64,000 nucleotides of DNA, taken from positions 44,639,110 to 44,703,109 of the forward strand of contig CM077647.1 of NCBI GenBank assembly GCA_039707465.1, in the 5' to 3' direction. Below are positions 11,198-21,548 of the stretch, in pieces. The stretch comes from Rhabdophis nuchalis (taxonomy: Eukaryota; Chordata; Lepidosauria; Squamata; Natricidae). Position 1 is the stretch's first letter, and the number at the start of each line of letters is the position of its first letter. The notes beneath the pieces were generated by a model. The model made no database searches, was not told the origin of the DNA, and saw only the letters and a list, made by a program, of their open reading frames with translations. The position numbers and the translations under genes are program-made.

Positions 11198-11394
11198 GCC
11201 TCCGCTGGGACTAACCATAGATAGTTTTAATTCAGGGATTTTAATTGGTTTTAGCGCAGGATGGGGATCTAATAGGTTTTTAAATTTTGTATTGCGTTTT
11301 TTGTATGTATTTTAATTTCCTGTGCGCCGCCCTGGGTCCTCTTGGAGAAGGGCGGGATATAAATTTAATAAAATAAAAAAATAAAAAATAAAGA

Positions 11395-12108
11395 TGGTAA
11401 TAGAATACTCTTGGTAAATGATCAATTAATTAACAGCCACCTATAAAAAGCCTAGACAATTATATGGAATCTATAGGGATATGATGGGATTAAATAAGGG
11501 ATATTAATAGCTAGCCAGGACCTAAAGATATTATTAAAGAAGAAATAGATTGAGGTTAAAATACTTGATAAGAAATGTGGATATTGATATTAAATTACAT
11601 GATAAAATTGTTAGATTTAAAATTAATAAAATGAGATTACTTATGAATAATAACTATTGTAGAAGGGCACAGAATTTATGGATACCCAACTAGAATGTTG
11701 GGTATCCATTTATAGGACATTATCCAGAGTGGGCTTTTCCTTCTTAAACTCATTCAAATTTATTTATCTGTCAATATTGTTTTTCTTTCTTTTGTTTTCT
11801 TTTCTTTTCTCTTTTTTGATTGGTTTTATAAATAGAATGCCATTATACAATTATGTCTTATATAAAAGGATGTTAAAACAACTAGTAAGATTGGGATTGG
11901 GATTTAAGAATTGTAATAATTGATATGAAAAAAATGATAAATTTTGAAGAACATTATAGAAACCTGCGATAAAATGATACATTCTTAAAAATTGATAGTT
12001 GGTAAGGAAAAATGACTTAGTGATATTGGTGTTTTTTGTAGTGAAGTTTGTATTATTTGTGTTTATGTCAAAAATAATAATAATAAACTTTTATTTTAAA
12101 AAAAAAGC
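11395..12108 (+). mobile_element. 3' part of the split L1-like element
   Basis: AT-rich sequence between the L2 tail and the second TSD copy. It has no coding similarity to L1 ORF2, a TTTTCTTTTCTTTTCTC-like pyrimidine stretch near 11780-11817, and ends in TAATAATAATAAACTTTTA and an A-run. I read it as a 3' UTR. Confidence 0.5.
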
Positions 12109-12123
12109 AATAGAAAATTTGAG

Positions 12124-12383
12124 AGAACATTTCAAAGAACTTCTCAATCTCTTAGGAAAGTAGCATGAAAAAGCCATATAAGGCATGTAAACAATAGCAC
12201 TAGAACAAGAAATATTGATTGAAGAAGTAGCAAGAATTGTTAAAAAAACAGGGACTAGATGGGCTACCAAAAGAAACAATCCAAGTAGCTAATTACATAG
12301 AATCTTTAAAGCAAAATGGATACAACTAACTGCATCTATTGACAACAACAACAGATGATGATGATGATGATGATGATGATGAT
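12124..12383. repeat. Short anonymous segment ending in (GAT)n
   Basis: 12124-12350 is unassigned. 12353-12383 is about ten perfect GAT units that directly abut the 3' end of the minus-strand R4 element. Confidence 0.7.
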
Positions 12384-13263
12384 AGTCTTTGGTGAGATTC
12401 ACAGCCTTTGGGGGTGCTTGGTAACTCAACAGCTCGAGTCCTAACCAAGGACCTAGGAACTGTTAAGGTAACGTTGAAGGATATAAGTTGTTCCATGTAG
12501 GGTGTTGTTTTTTTTTGTAGAGTAAGAATGTTCAAGTCTGGTAAATTTAGAATTTCCAAATAGCGAGGTAGCCCTTTGGGTATTGCTCCAAGGGTTCCAA
12601 TTACAATTGGGACAACACATAATTTATTTTTCCATAGTCGCTCAACTTCAATTTGCAAGTCCCGGTACTTTGTGATTTTTTCTTGTTGTTTATCTTCAAT
12701 TTGTGCATCACCAGGTATTGCAATGTCAATGAACCATATTTTTTTCTTTTCAATTATTATTATGTCAGGTATGTTGTAGGCCAAGTACTTGTCAGTCTGC
12801 ATTCTGAAGTCCCACAAAACCTTGACTTTCTCATTCTCTAAAACCTTAACCTGATGGTCCCAGTGGTTTTTGCTGTACTCAAATTCAAACTTTTGGCACA
12901 ATTTCCAGTGAATGATCTTAGCAAAGCGATCATGGCATTGTAGGTAGTCAGTTTGTGAAATTTTGTTGCACCCACTAATCAAGTGGTTGACTGTCTCATC
13001 TTTCTCATTACAGAGGTGAAATTTGCTGTTGGTGGTAACATGTTAGATTTTTGCCTTCATGCAGTCTGTGGCTAAGGCTTGTGCTTGAGCTGCCAAAATA
13101 AAGCCTTCTGTTTCTTTTTTCAGTAATCCTGATCTTAACCAGTTCCAAGTTAGTTTTTGGTCAGCTTTCAATACTTTTCAAGTATTGGCCGTACATAGCT
13201 TTGCTTTTCCAATTTTCAGCTCACTTCTCAATTACTTCTTTCTTATATTCAGCTTTTAACTTA
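12384..13263 (-). pseudogene. Dong/R4-type LINE C-terminus with restriction-like endonuclease (copy A, 3' part)
   Basis: Read on the minus strand this encodes the end of an R4-type reverse transcriptase: AENWKSKAMYGQYLK, an ILAAQAQAL block, a finger (FHLCNEKDETVNHLISGC, with the first Cys of a CX2CX8HX4C pattern changed to Phe), ISQTDYLQCHDRFAKIIHW, then the PD-(D/E)XK-like endonuclease core PDIIIIEKKKIWFIDIAIPG with GDAQIEDK, and VVPIVIGTLGAIPKGL. The R4 clade uses this C-terminal restriction-like nuclease instead of an N-terminal APE. Stops occur upstream of the finger. The 3' end GTGAATCTCACCAAAG is shared with the copies at 20009 and 21262. Its upstream coding part continues at 18709 beyond a 5.4-kb insertion. 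Confidence 0.8.
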
Positions 13264-13790
13264 CCATATTTTTTGGAGTATAAGACGCACCTTTTTTCCT
13301 CTAAAAAGAAGCTGAAAATCTGGGTGCATCTTATACATCGAAAACAGCATTTTTTGCCTCCTGAAACCCCGCCCCTTTACCAAAATGGCCATGTGCATAC
13401 CCTTATGGAGGCTTCCAGAAAACTTCTGGGGGCTGGGGAGGGCAGAAATGAGCAAACAAAAGGGTATTTTTGCCCCCCCCCAACACCCAGCAGCACTTTA
13501 TAAGCCTCCATAAGGCTATGCATGCAATTGTTTGACCAAAAAATGGCCCATTTTCACACAAAAAGGGCCGTTTTTCCTCATTTTGCCCCCCCCCCCCGGG
13601 AGCACTCTGCAAGCCCCCCCAAGGCTGTTCATGCCTTTTATTTGAAAAAACAGGCTCATTTTTGCAAAAAACAGGCCGTTTGGGGGAGGTTTGCACAGTG
13701 CAAAAAGGGGGGGGTTCCCTTTCAGAAAGCTGTTTAATTAGAGCAGCTGATAAGAATTACGTTGGTCAAGTACTTGTTACTCCCATGTAA

Positions 13791-14335
13791 CACCTCTCCT
13801 GCGCGAGCTGCACTGGCTGCCTGTCGTCTTCCAGGTGCGCTTCAAGGTGCTAGTCACCATCTTTAAAGCGCTCCATGGCACATGGTCCTGGTTACTTGAG
13901 AGACAGCCTCCTACCACATACCTCCCTTCGACCTGTCCGCTCCCACAGAGTGGGCCTTCTCAGGGTGCCATCAGCCGGTCAATGCCGGCTGGCAGCTCCC
14001 AGGGGAAGAGCCTTCTCTGTGGTGGGTCCAGCACTCTGGAACGACCTGCCCCCTGATATCCGTACCATCACGGACCTATGACTCTTCCATCAGATGTTAA
14101 AAGCACATTTCTTTCATCTAGCCGGCCTGACGTAGACTAGGGAATAATTTTAAACTTTGATATTTATTGGTTTTAAATTTATTTATCCAATTTTAGCACA
14201 GATTTAATAATTTAATTGTTTTTTATATTTTGTCTTGTATTGTTGGGTTTTTATCTTTCTGTGCACCGCCCTGAGTCCCTTTTAGGTGAAATAGGGCGGT
14301 ATATAAATCGAATAAACTAAACTAAACTAAACTAA
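13791..14335 (+). mobile_element. L2 3' fragment (copy 3)
   Basis: 5'-truncated L2 starting in the C-terminal domain (LRELHWLPVVFQVRFKVL), through RPVRSHRVG and ALWNDLPPDIRTITDL, then TGA, 3' UTR, the hairpin CCGCCCT...AGGGCGG (about 14267-14303) and an AATAAACTAAACTAAAC tail. It is almost identical by eye to 17480-18012 and shares the same premature TGA (ACCTATGACTC). AAGTACT occurs just before its 5' region and just after its tail, a possible TSD. Confidence 0.85.
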
Positions 14336-14423
14336 GTACTGTGCCTGCAGAAACAAAGATTTGTTGCAAAGGTGGTAAATGATTTCCTTCTCCAGCACAT
14401 GGGTAAATACACCTGGAAACATC

Positions 14424-14938
14424 TACTTACCTACCTACTCTCTCTCTCTCCCTACCTATCTACTGTATTTCTTTCTCTATTGTTCCCTCTCTATCCCTCT
14501 ACCTACCTACCTATCTACATTTCTCTCTCCCTACCTACTGTATTTCTCTTCTCTATCTACCTATATAGCTATACGCTCTCTCCCTACCTATCTACTGTAT
14601 CTTTCTCTCTCTCTTTCTCTATTTTTATCTCTCTATCCCTCTATCTATCTACCTACTATCTCTCCCCCTACCTATCTACCGTATTTCTCTCTCTCTATTT
14701 CTCTCTCTCTACCCCTCTACGTACTTATCTATCTACACACACTATCTCTCCCTACTTACCTACCTACTGTATTTCTCTCTCCCTCTCCCTATCCCTTTAT
14801 CTACCTACCTACCTAACTACACACTCTGTCTCCCTACCTTACTTACTGTATTTCTCTCTCTCTCTCTCTCTCTCCTCTACCTACCTACCTACCTACCTAC
14901 CTACCTACCTACTTACCTACTCTCTCTCTCTCAGTTGT
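14424..14938 (+). repeat. Compound pyrimidine microsatellite (CTAC)n/(TCTC)n/(TCTATC)n
   Basis: About 510 bp of interspersed CTAC, CTAT, TCTC and CCCT units with recurring TACTGTATTTCTCTCTC phrases. The same phrases reappear at 18558-18632 beyond the L2 copies, so the L2 elements inserted into an existing array. Open frames across it code only low-complexity Ser/Leu/Tyr peptides and are not genes. Confidence 0.9.
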
Positions 14939-17900
14939 TTCCATTGAGGGTCTACCCATCAAGACGGTCGTAGGGAGGGGTAGGTGCGAGGGGAGACAGT
15001 TTTTTCTTTCCCAGTTGGGGGCACAGGGCTGATGCTTACAATCGGTCAGATGCCACAACCCCCACAGCTAGGTGGTCAGGGATTACAGAGCCAGGGCCCA
15101 AGGCTGATGTTTTGCAATGCCAGGTCCGTGGTCAACAAAGCCCCCCTCGTTCACGACCTTGTGTCGGAGGGCGAGCCGGACCTGGTGGGAATAGCGGAGA
15201 CTTGGCTGGGCCACGAGGGAGGACTTCCCCTCGTAGAAATGTGCCCGCCAGGTTACCGCGCTTTTCATCAGCCATGGGCCCTAGGCAGGGGTGGAGGTGT
15301 AGCGGTTATTGTTAGGGAAAGTCCTGAGCCGAGAGAGACCACTGTACCATAGACCACCGGCTGTGAGTCTCTCTGCGTGAAGTGGGGCCTAGGGAGGCAG
15401 TTGGGCGTGCTGATTGTATACCTGTCTCCCCACTATGTAACAGCAGCCCTGCCCGAGCTCCTTGAGGTGATCGCCGAGATGGCGGTTGAGACCCCCAGAC
15501 TGGTTGTCATGGGGGACTTCAACCTGCCATCAGTAGGCGAATCATCAGAGGCAGCTCAGGAGTTCATGGCCTCCATGACGGCCATGGACATGACCCAAGT
15601 AATTCGGGGCCCCAAGCATGAAGGAGAACACATGCTGGACTTAATTTTTGTCTCTGGTCAGTGGAAGAGTGATCTGGGTATAGGGGACGTAGCCATCATA
15701 CCCCTGTCATGGTCAGACCACTCACTTCTCCGGCTCGACTTTCCAATCGCTACACCCCACCGCGGGGAGGCGGAACTGGATTCACCTATATGGTTCCGCC
15801 CCAAGCGCCTGATAGACCCGGATAGGTTCCAGACAGTGCTTGGGCCATTACCTGTGTCCTTGACCCACGCCCCGATGGAGGACCTGGTGGCCGCATGGAA
15901 TACCGTGGCCACGGGGCCTTGGATCGTGTCGCGCCCTTGCGGCCGCTCCTGCGGCGAGGAGTCACCCAGGCTCCCTGGTTTACCGAGGAGCTGAGGGGGA
16001 TGAAGCGCCACAAGAGACGCCTAGAGAGGAGATGGAGATCCACACGGTCTGAATCTGACCGAACACAGGTGAGAGCCCATTTACGGACTTACCTTGTGGC
16101 GTTGAGAGTGGCTAAACGTCAGCATTGTGGCACTCTCGTCGCATCCGCAGATAACCACCCTGCCGCCCTGTTTAGGGTGACCCGCTCCCTCCTTCAACAG
16201 AGGGTGCAGGAAGCCCCTTTGCAGGGTAGAGCAGAGGAATTTGGGGAATATCTGCAGGATAAAATCGCTCAGATTTGGAGCGAGTTGGCCTCCATCGAAA
16301 GTGGCCCAGTGGGATGCCCTGAGGCACATCTTGAGACAGTTTTGTGGGAAGAGTTTGACTCTGTTACTTCCGAAGATATGGACAGGTTATGTGGGCGACT
16401 GCGAGATACCACATGTTTATTGGACCCGTATCCCTCCTGGCTTGTACTGGCATCCTGGGAGGTTACACGAGGCTGGTTCCAGGAGGTGGTCAACGCTTCC
16501 TTGAGTGAGGGGTTCTTGCCAACTGTCTTGAAAGAGGTGGTGGTGAGACCCCCTCCTCAAGAAGCCATCTCTGGACCAAGCATTGTGGGTAAATTACCGT
16601 CCAGTCTCCAACCTTCACTTTCTGGCGAAGGTTGTAGAGAGTGTGGTGGCACAACAGTTCCCCCGTCATCTGGAGGCAATTGATTATCTGGACCCGCGCC
16701 AGTCCAGCTTCCGGTGGATGATCTCTGAAGGGCCAGAGATGGGGGGTGTTCCTCCATCCTGGTCCTATTAGACCTCTCAGCGGCTTTTGATACCATCGAC
16801 CATGGTATCCTATTGCATCGGCTGGAGGGGTTGGGGGTGAGGGGCACCGTGTTGGCAGGAGGGCAGAGGTCGACCTTGAGATCCCTCACTTGTGGGGTGC
16901 TTCAGAGATCGGTCCTCTTGCCTCTCCTGTTCAACACATATATGAAGCCGCTGGGCGAGATCATCCGTGGTTTCAGGCTAGAGTACCACCTCTACGCTGA
17001 TGATACGCAGCTGTATATATCTACCCAAACCACCCCAACGATGCCGTAGAGGTGATGTGCCAGTGCCTGGAAGCCGTGCGGGCCTGAATGGGAAGGAACA
17101 GACTCAGACTCAACCCGTCCAAGACCGAGTGGCTGTGGTTTCCGGCATCCCGGTACAACCAGTTGACTCCATCACTGGCCATAGGGGATGAACATCTAAC
17201 CCCTGTGGATGGGGCACACAACTTGGGCATCCTCCGTGATGCATGGCTGTCCATGGAAGATCAAGTGACGGCCGTAGCCAGGAGGGCGTTTTACCAGGTT
17301 CACCTGGTCCGCCAGTTGCGTCCCCTATTGGACCGGGGTGCCCTTTGCACAGTCACTCAAGCTCTCGTGACATCCCGACTGGACTACTGCAATACTCTCT
17401 ACATGAGGCTCCCCTTGAGGTGCACCCAAAGACTTCAGCTTGTCCAGAATGCAGCCGCGCGGGCAGTTATGGGAACCTCTAGGTTTTCCCATGTAACACT
17501 GCTCCTGCGCGAGCTGCATTGGCTGCCTGTCGTCTTTCCGGTGCACTTCAAGGTGCTAGTCACCATCTTTAAAGCGCTCCATAGCACGGGTCCTGGTTAC
17601 TTGAGAGACCGCCTCCTACCACATACCTCCCTTCGACCTGTCCGCTCCCACAGAGTGGGCCTTCTCAGGGTGCCATCAGCCGGTCAATGCCGGCTGGCAG
17701 CTCCCAGGGGAAGAGCCTTCTCTGTGGTGGGTCCAGCACTCTGGAACGACCTGCCCCCTGATATCCGTACCATCACGGACCTATGACTCTTCCGTCAGAT
17801 GTTAAAAGCACATTTCTTTCATCTAGCCGGCCTGACGTAGACTAGGGAATAATTTTAAATTTTGATATTTATTGGTTTTAAATTTATTTATCCAATTTTA

Positions 17901-18014
17901 GCACAGATTTAATAATTTAATTGTTTTTTATATTTTGTCTTGTATTGTTGGGTTTTTATCTTTCTGTGCACCGCCCTGAGTCCCTTTTAGGTGAAATAGG
18001 GCGGTATATAAATG
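14939..18014 (+). mobile_element. L2-type LINE, long copy (copy 2)
   Basis: Starts within the sequence equivalent to the L2 start-codon region (TGAGGGTCTACCCATCAAGA, compare the copy 5 start at 27031) and ends at the hairpin CCGCCCT...AGGGCGG followed by TATATAAAT with no A-rich tail. It then joins copy 4 directly. It lies inside the compound microsatellite. Confidence 0.85.
14984..17830 (+). pseudogene. L2 APE/reverse transcriptase ORF, broken (copy 2)
   Basis: The APE half has [10 protein letters not shown] (about 15117), [18 protein letters not shown] (about 15510), LDLIFVSGQW (about 15637) and SWSDHSLLRLDF (about 15710). It has TAG near 15352 where related copies have CAG, and a frameshift near 15910. 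The reverse transcriptase half has a frameshift near 16550 (PPPQEAISGPS) and loses the RPGHSTETA segment after QSSFR at about 16710. It also loses the RWFSSYLSG segment near 16850. YADD is preserved at 16993-17004. The C-terminal domain 17088-17786 is open but ends at a TGA inside the usual DLRLFRQ block. This premature stop is shared with copy 3. Confidence 0.85.
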
Positions 18015-18489
18015 CGCTTCAAGGTGTTGGTTATCATCTTCAAAGCCCTCCATGGCACGGGATCTAGCTATCTGTGGGATCGCATCCTGCCCCATACATC
18101 TCTGCGGCCGATTCGCTCCCACAGAGAGGGACTTCTCCGGGTGCCGTCCACTAGGTTATGCCAGCAGGCGACGCCCAGGGGAAGGGCCTTCACTGTGGTG
18201 GGCCCGGCCCTCTGGAACGACCTTCCCCCCGAAATCAGAACAACCACGAACCTCCGCTCCTTCCGTCAAAAATTAAAAACACACTTCTTCTGCTTGGCCA
18301 GCCTAGGGTAATTAAACTGTTTTTTAGGGGTTTTTAGGGCTTAGTTTTAGTTTTTATATGGGATTTTAGCGCAGGGTTAGTTTAATTCATTTTAACATTG
18401 TATTGTGTTTGTGGTTTTTATTTGTATTTTTAAATTCCCTGTGCCCCGCCTCGAGTCCCTTCGGGGAGAGAGAGCGGGTTATAAATTAA
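18015..18489 (+). mobile_element. L2 3' fragment, second hairpin subfamily (copy 4)
   Basis: Begins abruptly at GCGCTTCAAGGTGTTGG. An open frame from 18012 to 18311 encodes the last 99 residues of the L2 protein ([48 protein letters not shown]) and ends at a normal stop. The 3' terminus is GCCCCGCCTCGAGTCCCTTC and GGGGAGAGAGAGCGGG, the alternative hairpin version also seen at 55990, followed by an ATT-repeat tail. Confidence 0.85.
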
Positions 18490-18491
18490 AA

Positions 18492-18556
<65 letters not shown>

Positions 18557-18632
18557 CATCTCTCTCCCTACCTACCTACTGTATTTCTCTCTCTTTCTCT
18601 CCCTCTCTATCCCTCTATCTATCTACCTACTT
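18490..18632 (+). repeat. (ATT)n then resumed CTAC/TCTC microsatellite
   Basis: 18490-18557 is about 22 ATT units seeded by the L2 tail. 18558-18632 resumes the pyrimidine array of 14424-14938. Confidence 0.9.
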
Positions 18633-18708
18633 TTTTAAAAAAATTGCCTCTTCAAAACCTGGGTGCGTCTTATACTCCAGTGCAACTTACACTCCGAAAA
18701 ATAGGGTA

Positions 18709-18926
18709 GTTGTCTTTAAAAGGCCTCCTTTATTTACTTCCTTAATCATTGGTTCTTCACTTTTCTGGATGTAATCAGTCAAGCAATGTCTTTCTTCTTC
18801 CACAGTCTGCTTTACCTGTAGGAGTCCTCGACCAACCTCTGCTCTTGGTAGATATAATCGGTCAACATCACTTTTAGGGTGCAAAGCATGATTCATTGTC
18901 ATGTTTCCTTGCTTTTCTGTCCAAAT
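18709..18926 (-). pseudogene. Dong/R4-type LINE, upstream coding part of copy A
   Basis: On the minus strand this reads MTMNHALHPKSDVDRLYLPR, AEVGRGLLQVKQTVEEERHC and LTDYIQKSEEPMIKEVNKGG, the block after the reverse transcriptase palm in R4-type proteins. It leads into LLKTT, which continues as KLKAEYKK at 13262 downwards. It is 5'-truncated at about 18926, where a (TAATAATAA) stretch begins. Confidence 0.75.
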
Positions 18927-20000
18927 TTTTATTATTATTATTTACTTTATTCATTAAATATGAAACTCAGCCAACTGAACATTTAAAAATGCATTACAAA
19001 TACCATTGACTGGTGCTAATGGTTGATACGGTTTGCTGCCAGCATCCTAGGTATCAACTAAGTATCTTCTTAAAATGTATTTAGAATACCAAATAGTGCA
19101 GCTTTTTGCAGTTCTGCTGGTGTTATTGCAGGTAGCTACAATTTGTTGATGTATTTAGTAAAATTCTTGGACATGTTGCCAAGTGCCCCAATGTCAATGG
19201 GTGTCACTGTGACATGCTTCATCCATAGCCATGTAGTTTCGATGTTCAGGTCGCGATATTTCATTATTTTTTCTAGTTCTTTTTCTTCGACTCTGGCATT
19301 TCCATGAACAGCGATATCAATGAACTGTACACTTCAGCCCTCTATAACCATGATATCTGGTGTGTTGTGCTCTAAATGACGATCTATTTGTATTAGAAAG
19401 TCCCACAAGATCTTCACCTTCTCATTTTCGATAACTTTTATGTTCCCATGGCCGCCCTGGGTCCATTCGGAGAAGGGCGGGATATAATTGAATAAATAAA
19501 ATACATTCTGGATACAGGTAAATCATATTTTTTACATAATGACCAGTGGATTAATATAGCAACTCGGTCGTGTCTAGCTTTGTAATCAGTTTGTGTGATT
19601 TTGCTGCATTCACATATAAAATGTGAAACAGTTTTGACTTTGTTATTGCAAAGTCGGCAGTTTGGGTTGTCAGTGGATTTTTGAATCTTCGCTTTCATGG
19701 CATTAGATAGTAGTGCTTGTTCTTGAGCGGCCAGTATTAAAACTTCCATTTCTTTCTTGATAATTCCCATCTTAAGCCATGTCCATGTCAAGTTGTCATC
19801 ACATTTTCCTTCAATATTTTTCAAGTACTGTCCATGCAAAGCTTTGGTTTTCCATCTATTTAATCTGTCATCCAGCTGTTTTTCCTTATATTCTGCTTTG
19901 TTTCTGTTGTTTTTATGCTATTCTCCATTTTCACATCCTGCAGCAATTTTTCTGTACTTTGGTTCACATAATCATTCAAACTTCATTTTTATTTATTTAT
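18927..20000 (-). mobile_element. Dong/R4-type LINE, 3' part (copy B)
   Basis: Minus-strand coding runs from about 20000 to 19030. Blocks are NKAEYKEKQLDDRLNRWKTK, MHGQYLKNIEGKCDDNLTWT, ILAAQEQALLSNAMKAKIQ, a complete CX2CX8HX4C finger (CRLCNNKVKTVSHFICEC), ITQTDYKARHDRVAILIHW, then VIENEKVKILWDF, the PD-type nuclease core PDIMVIEG, QFIDIAVHG and IDIGALGNMSKNFTKYI. Stops interrupt the distal part and a 51-bp L2 insertion lies at 19450. The 3' tail is (TAA)4-like at 18927-18942, directly against copy A. It is a different subfamily from A, C and D. Confidence 0.8.
19450..19500 (+). mobile_element. 51-bp L2 3'-hairpin micro-insertion in R4
   Basis: Within R4 copy B the codons for VSRMY and GNIKVIENEKVK are separated by 51 extra bases. 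On the plus strand these are GGCCGCCCTGGGTCCATTCG, then GAGAAGGGCGGGATATAATT and GAATAAATAAA. This is the L2 3' hairpin plus tail and nothing else. Removing it restores the R4 frame. It is 17 codons long and introduces no stop in the R4 frame. Confidence 0.8.
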
Positions 20001-20008
20001 TATTATTC

Positions 20009-20385
20009 TGTGGTTAACCTTTGGTGAGATTCACAGGTTAACCTTTGGTGAGATTCACAGCCTTTGGGGCTGGTTGGTAGCTCAACAGCTCGAGTTCTAA
20101 CCAAGGACCTAGGAACTGTCAAGGTAACGTCGGAGGATATAACCTGTTCCAAGCAGGGTGGCCCTTTGTAGAGTCAGAATGCTCAAGTCCAGAAAACCTA
20201 GAACCTCCACATAGTGAGGCAGTTCCCTAGGTATTGCTCCAAGGGCTCCAATCACAATCGGGACAACACAATGACTTTCTGTTCCACAGTCGCTCAACTT
20301 CAATTTGCAAGTCCCAGTATTTTGTGATTTTTTTCTTGCTGCTTATTTTCAATTCGTGCATCACCAGGTATTGCAATGTCAACAA
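20009..20385 (-). mobile_element. Dong/R4-type LINE 3' fragment (copy C)
   Basis: On the minus strand this encodes KYWDLQIEVERLW, VVPIVIGALGAIPRELPHYV and EVLGFLDLSILTLQ, then the 3' UTR ending CTGTGAATCTCACCAAAGGT. The terminal 24 bases are tandemly duplicated (20013-20036 and 20037-20060). The tail 19988-20008 is AATAATAATAAATAAATAAA-like. The 5' truncation point at 20385 abuts an ATT microsatellite. Confidence 0.8.
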
Positions 20386-20404
20386 CTTATTATTATCATT
20401 ATTA

Positions 20405-20483
<79 letters not shown>

Positions 20484-20514
20484 CATTATCATTATCATTA
20501 TCATTATCATTATC

Positions 20515-20575
<61 letters not shown>
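20386..20575 (+). repeat. (ATT)n/(ATCATT)n microsatellite
   Basis: About 190 bp: ATT units, then about 19 ATCATT hexamers, then ATT units again. It lies between two oppositely oriented, 5'-truncated R4 copies. Long Ile, Leu, Tyr or Asn ORFs over it are artefacts. Confidence 0.95.

Positions 20576-21548
<973 letters not shown>

Larger units (their letters stand above)
7031..11394 (+). mobile_element. L2-type LINE, near full length (copy 1), nested in L1-like element
   Basis: This copy has a long leader (about 7031-8190), a broken APE plus reverse transcriptase ORF, a 3' UTR and a 3' hairpin (11327-11355: CCGCCCT pairing with AGGGCGG), followed by an ATAAATTTAATAAAATAAAA tail. The leader from about 7690 to 8190 is homologous to the leader of the minus-strand L2 at 61340-61690 and, from about 7870, to that at 27140-27310. 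Upstream of that it is purine-rich with a minisatellite, and its first bases include ACTTCCGGTT (7050-7059). The word AGATGG lies just before the putative 5' end (7029-7034) and just after the tail, a possible short TSD. The 5' boundary is uncertain by several hundred bases. Confidence 0.75.
5480..12123 (+). mobile_element. L1-like short-ORF retroelement with 15-bp TSD, split by an L2
   Basis: The same 15-bp word AATAGAAAATTTGAG occurs at 5480-5494 and 12109-12123, the second immediately after an A-run, as expected for a target-site duplication left by target-primed reverse transcription. The element proper is therefore about 5495-12108. Its left part (5495 to about 7030) has a GC-rich leader that turns T-rich, then a 184-codon ORF. 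Its right part (about 11395-12108) is AT-rich, has a pyrimidine-rich stretch near 11775-11820 and ends in ATAATAATAATAAAC and an A-run. A long L2 lies between them. Removing the L2 leaves roughly 2.2 kb with no ORF2. The leader length (853 bp) is close to that of the HAL1-like element at 48478 (857 bp), but sequence homology between the leaders is not obvious by eye. The call is L1-like by architecture only. Confidence 0.6.
13264..18706. mobile_element. TA-flanked (mariner/Tc1-like) MITE interrupting R4, with nested insertions
   Basis: The left end CCATATTTTTTGGAGTATAAG (from 13264) and right end CTTACACTCCGAAAAATAGGG (to 18706) are inverted repeats. TA lies just outside both ends (13262-13263 and 18707-18708). 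Removing the insert and one TA joins the R4 halves as AAG ACA ACT AAG TTA AAA GCT GAA TAT, reading KTTKLKAEY. This aligns with KNNRNKAEY in the neighbouring R4 copy at about 19890-19910, so the boundary is exact. The MITE's own sequence is 13264 to about 13790, part of 14336-14423 and about 18633-18706. The rest is a compound microsatellite and three L2 copies. The phrases GTATAAGACGCACC and GGGTGCGTCTTATA belong to a widespread reptile MITE. Confidence 0.8.

Noticed and set aside
12353..12383. Regular short repeats considered as a CRISPR-like array (also the AAGATGTTAT repeats at 27480-27545)
   Set aside because: Units are contiguous or degenerate with no spacers; the genome is eukaryotic.
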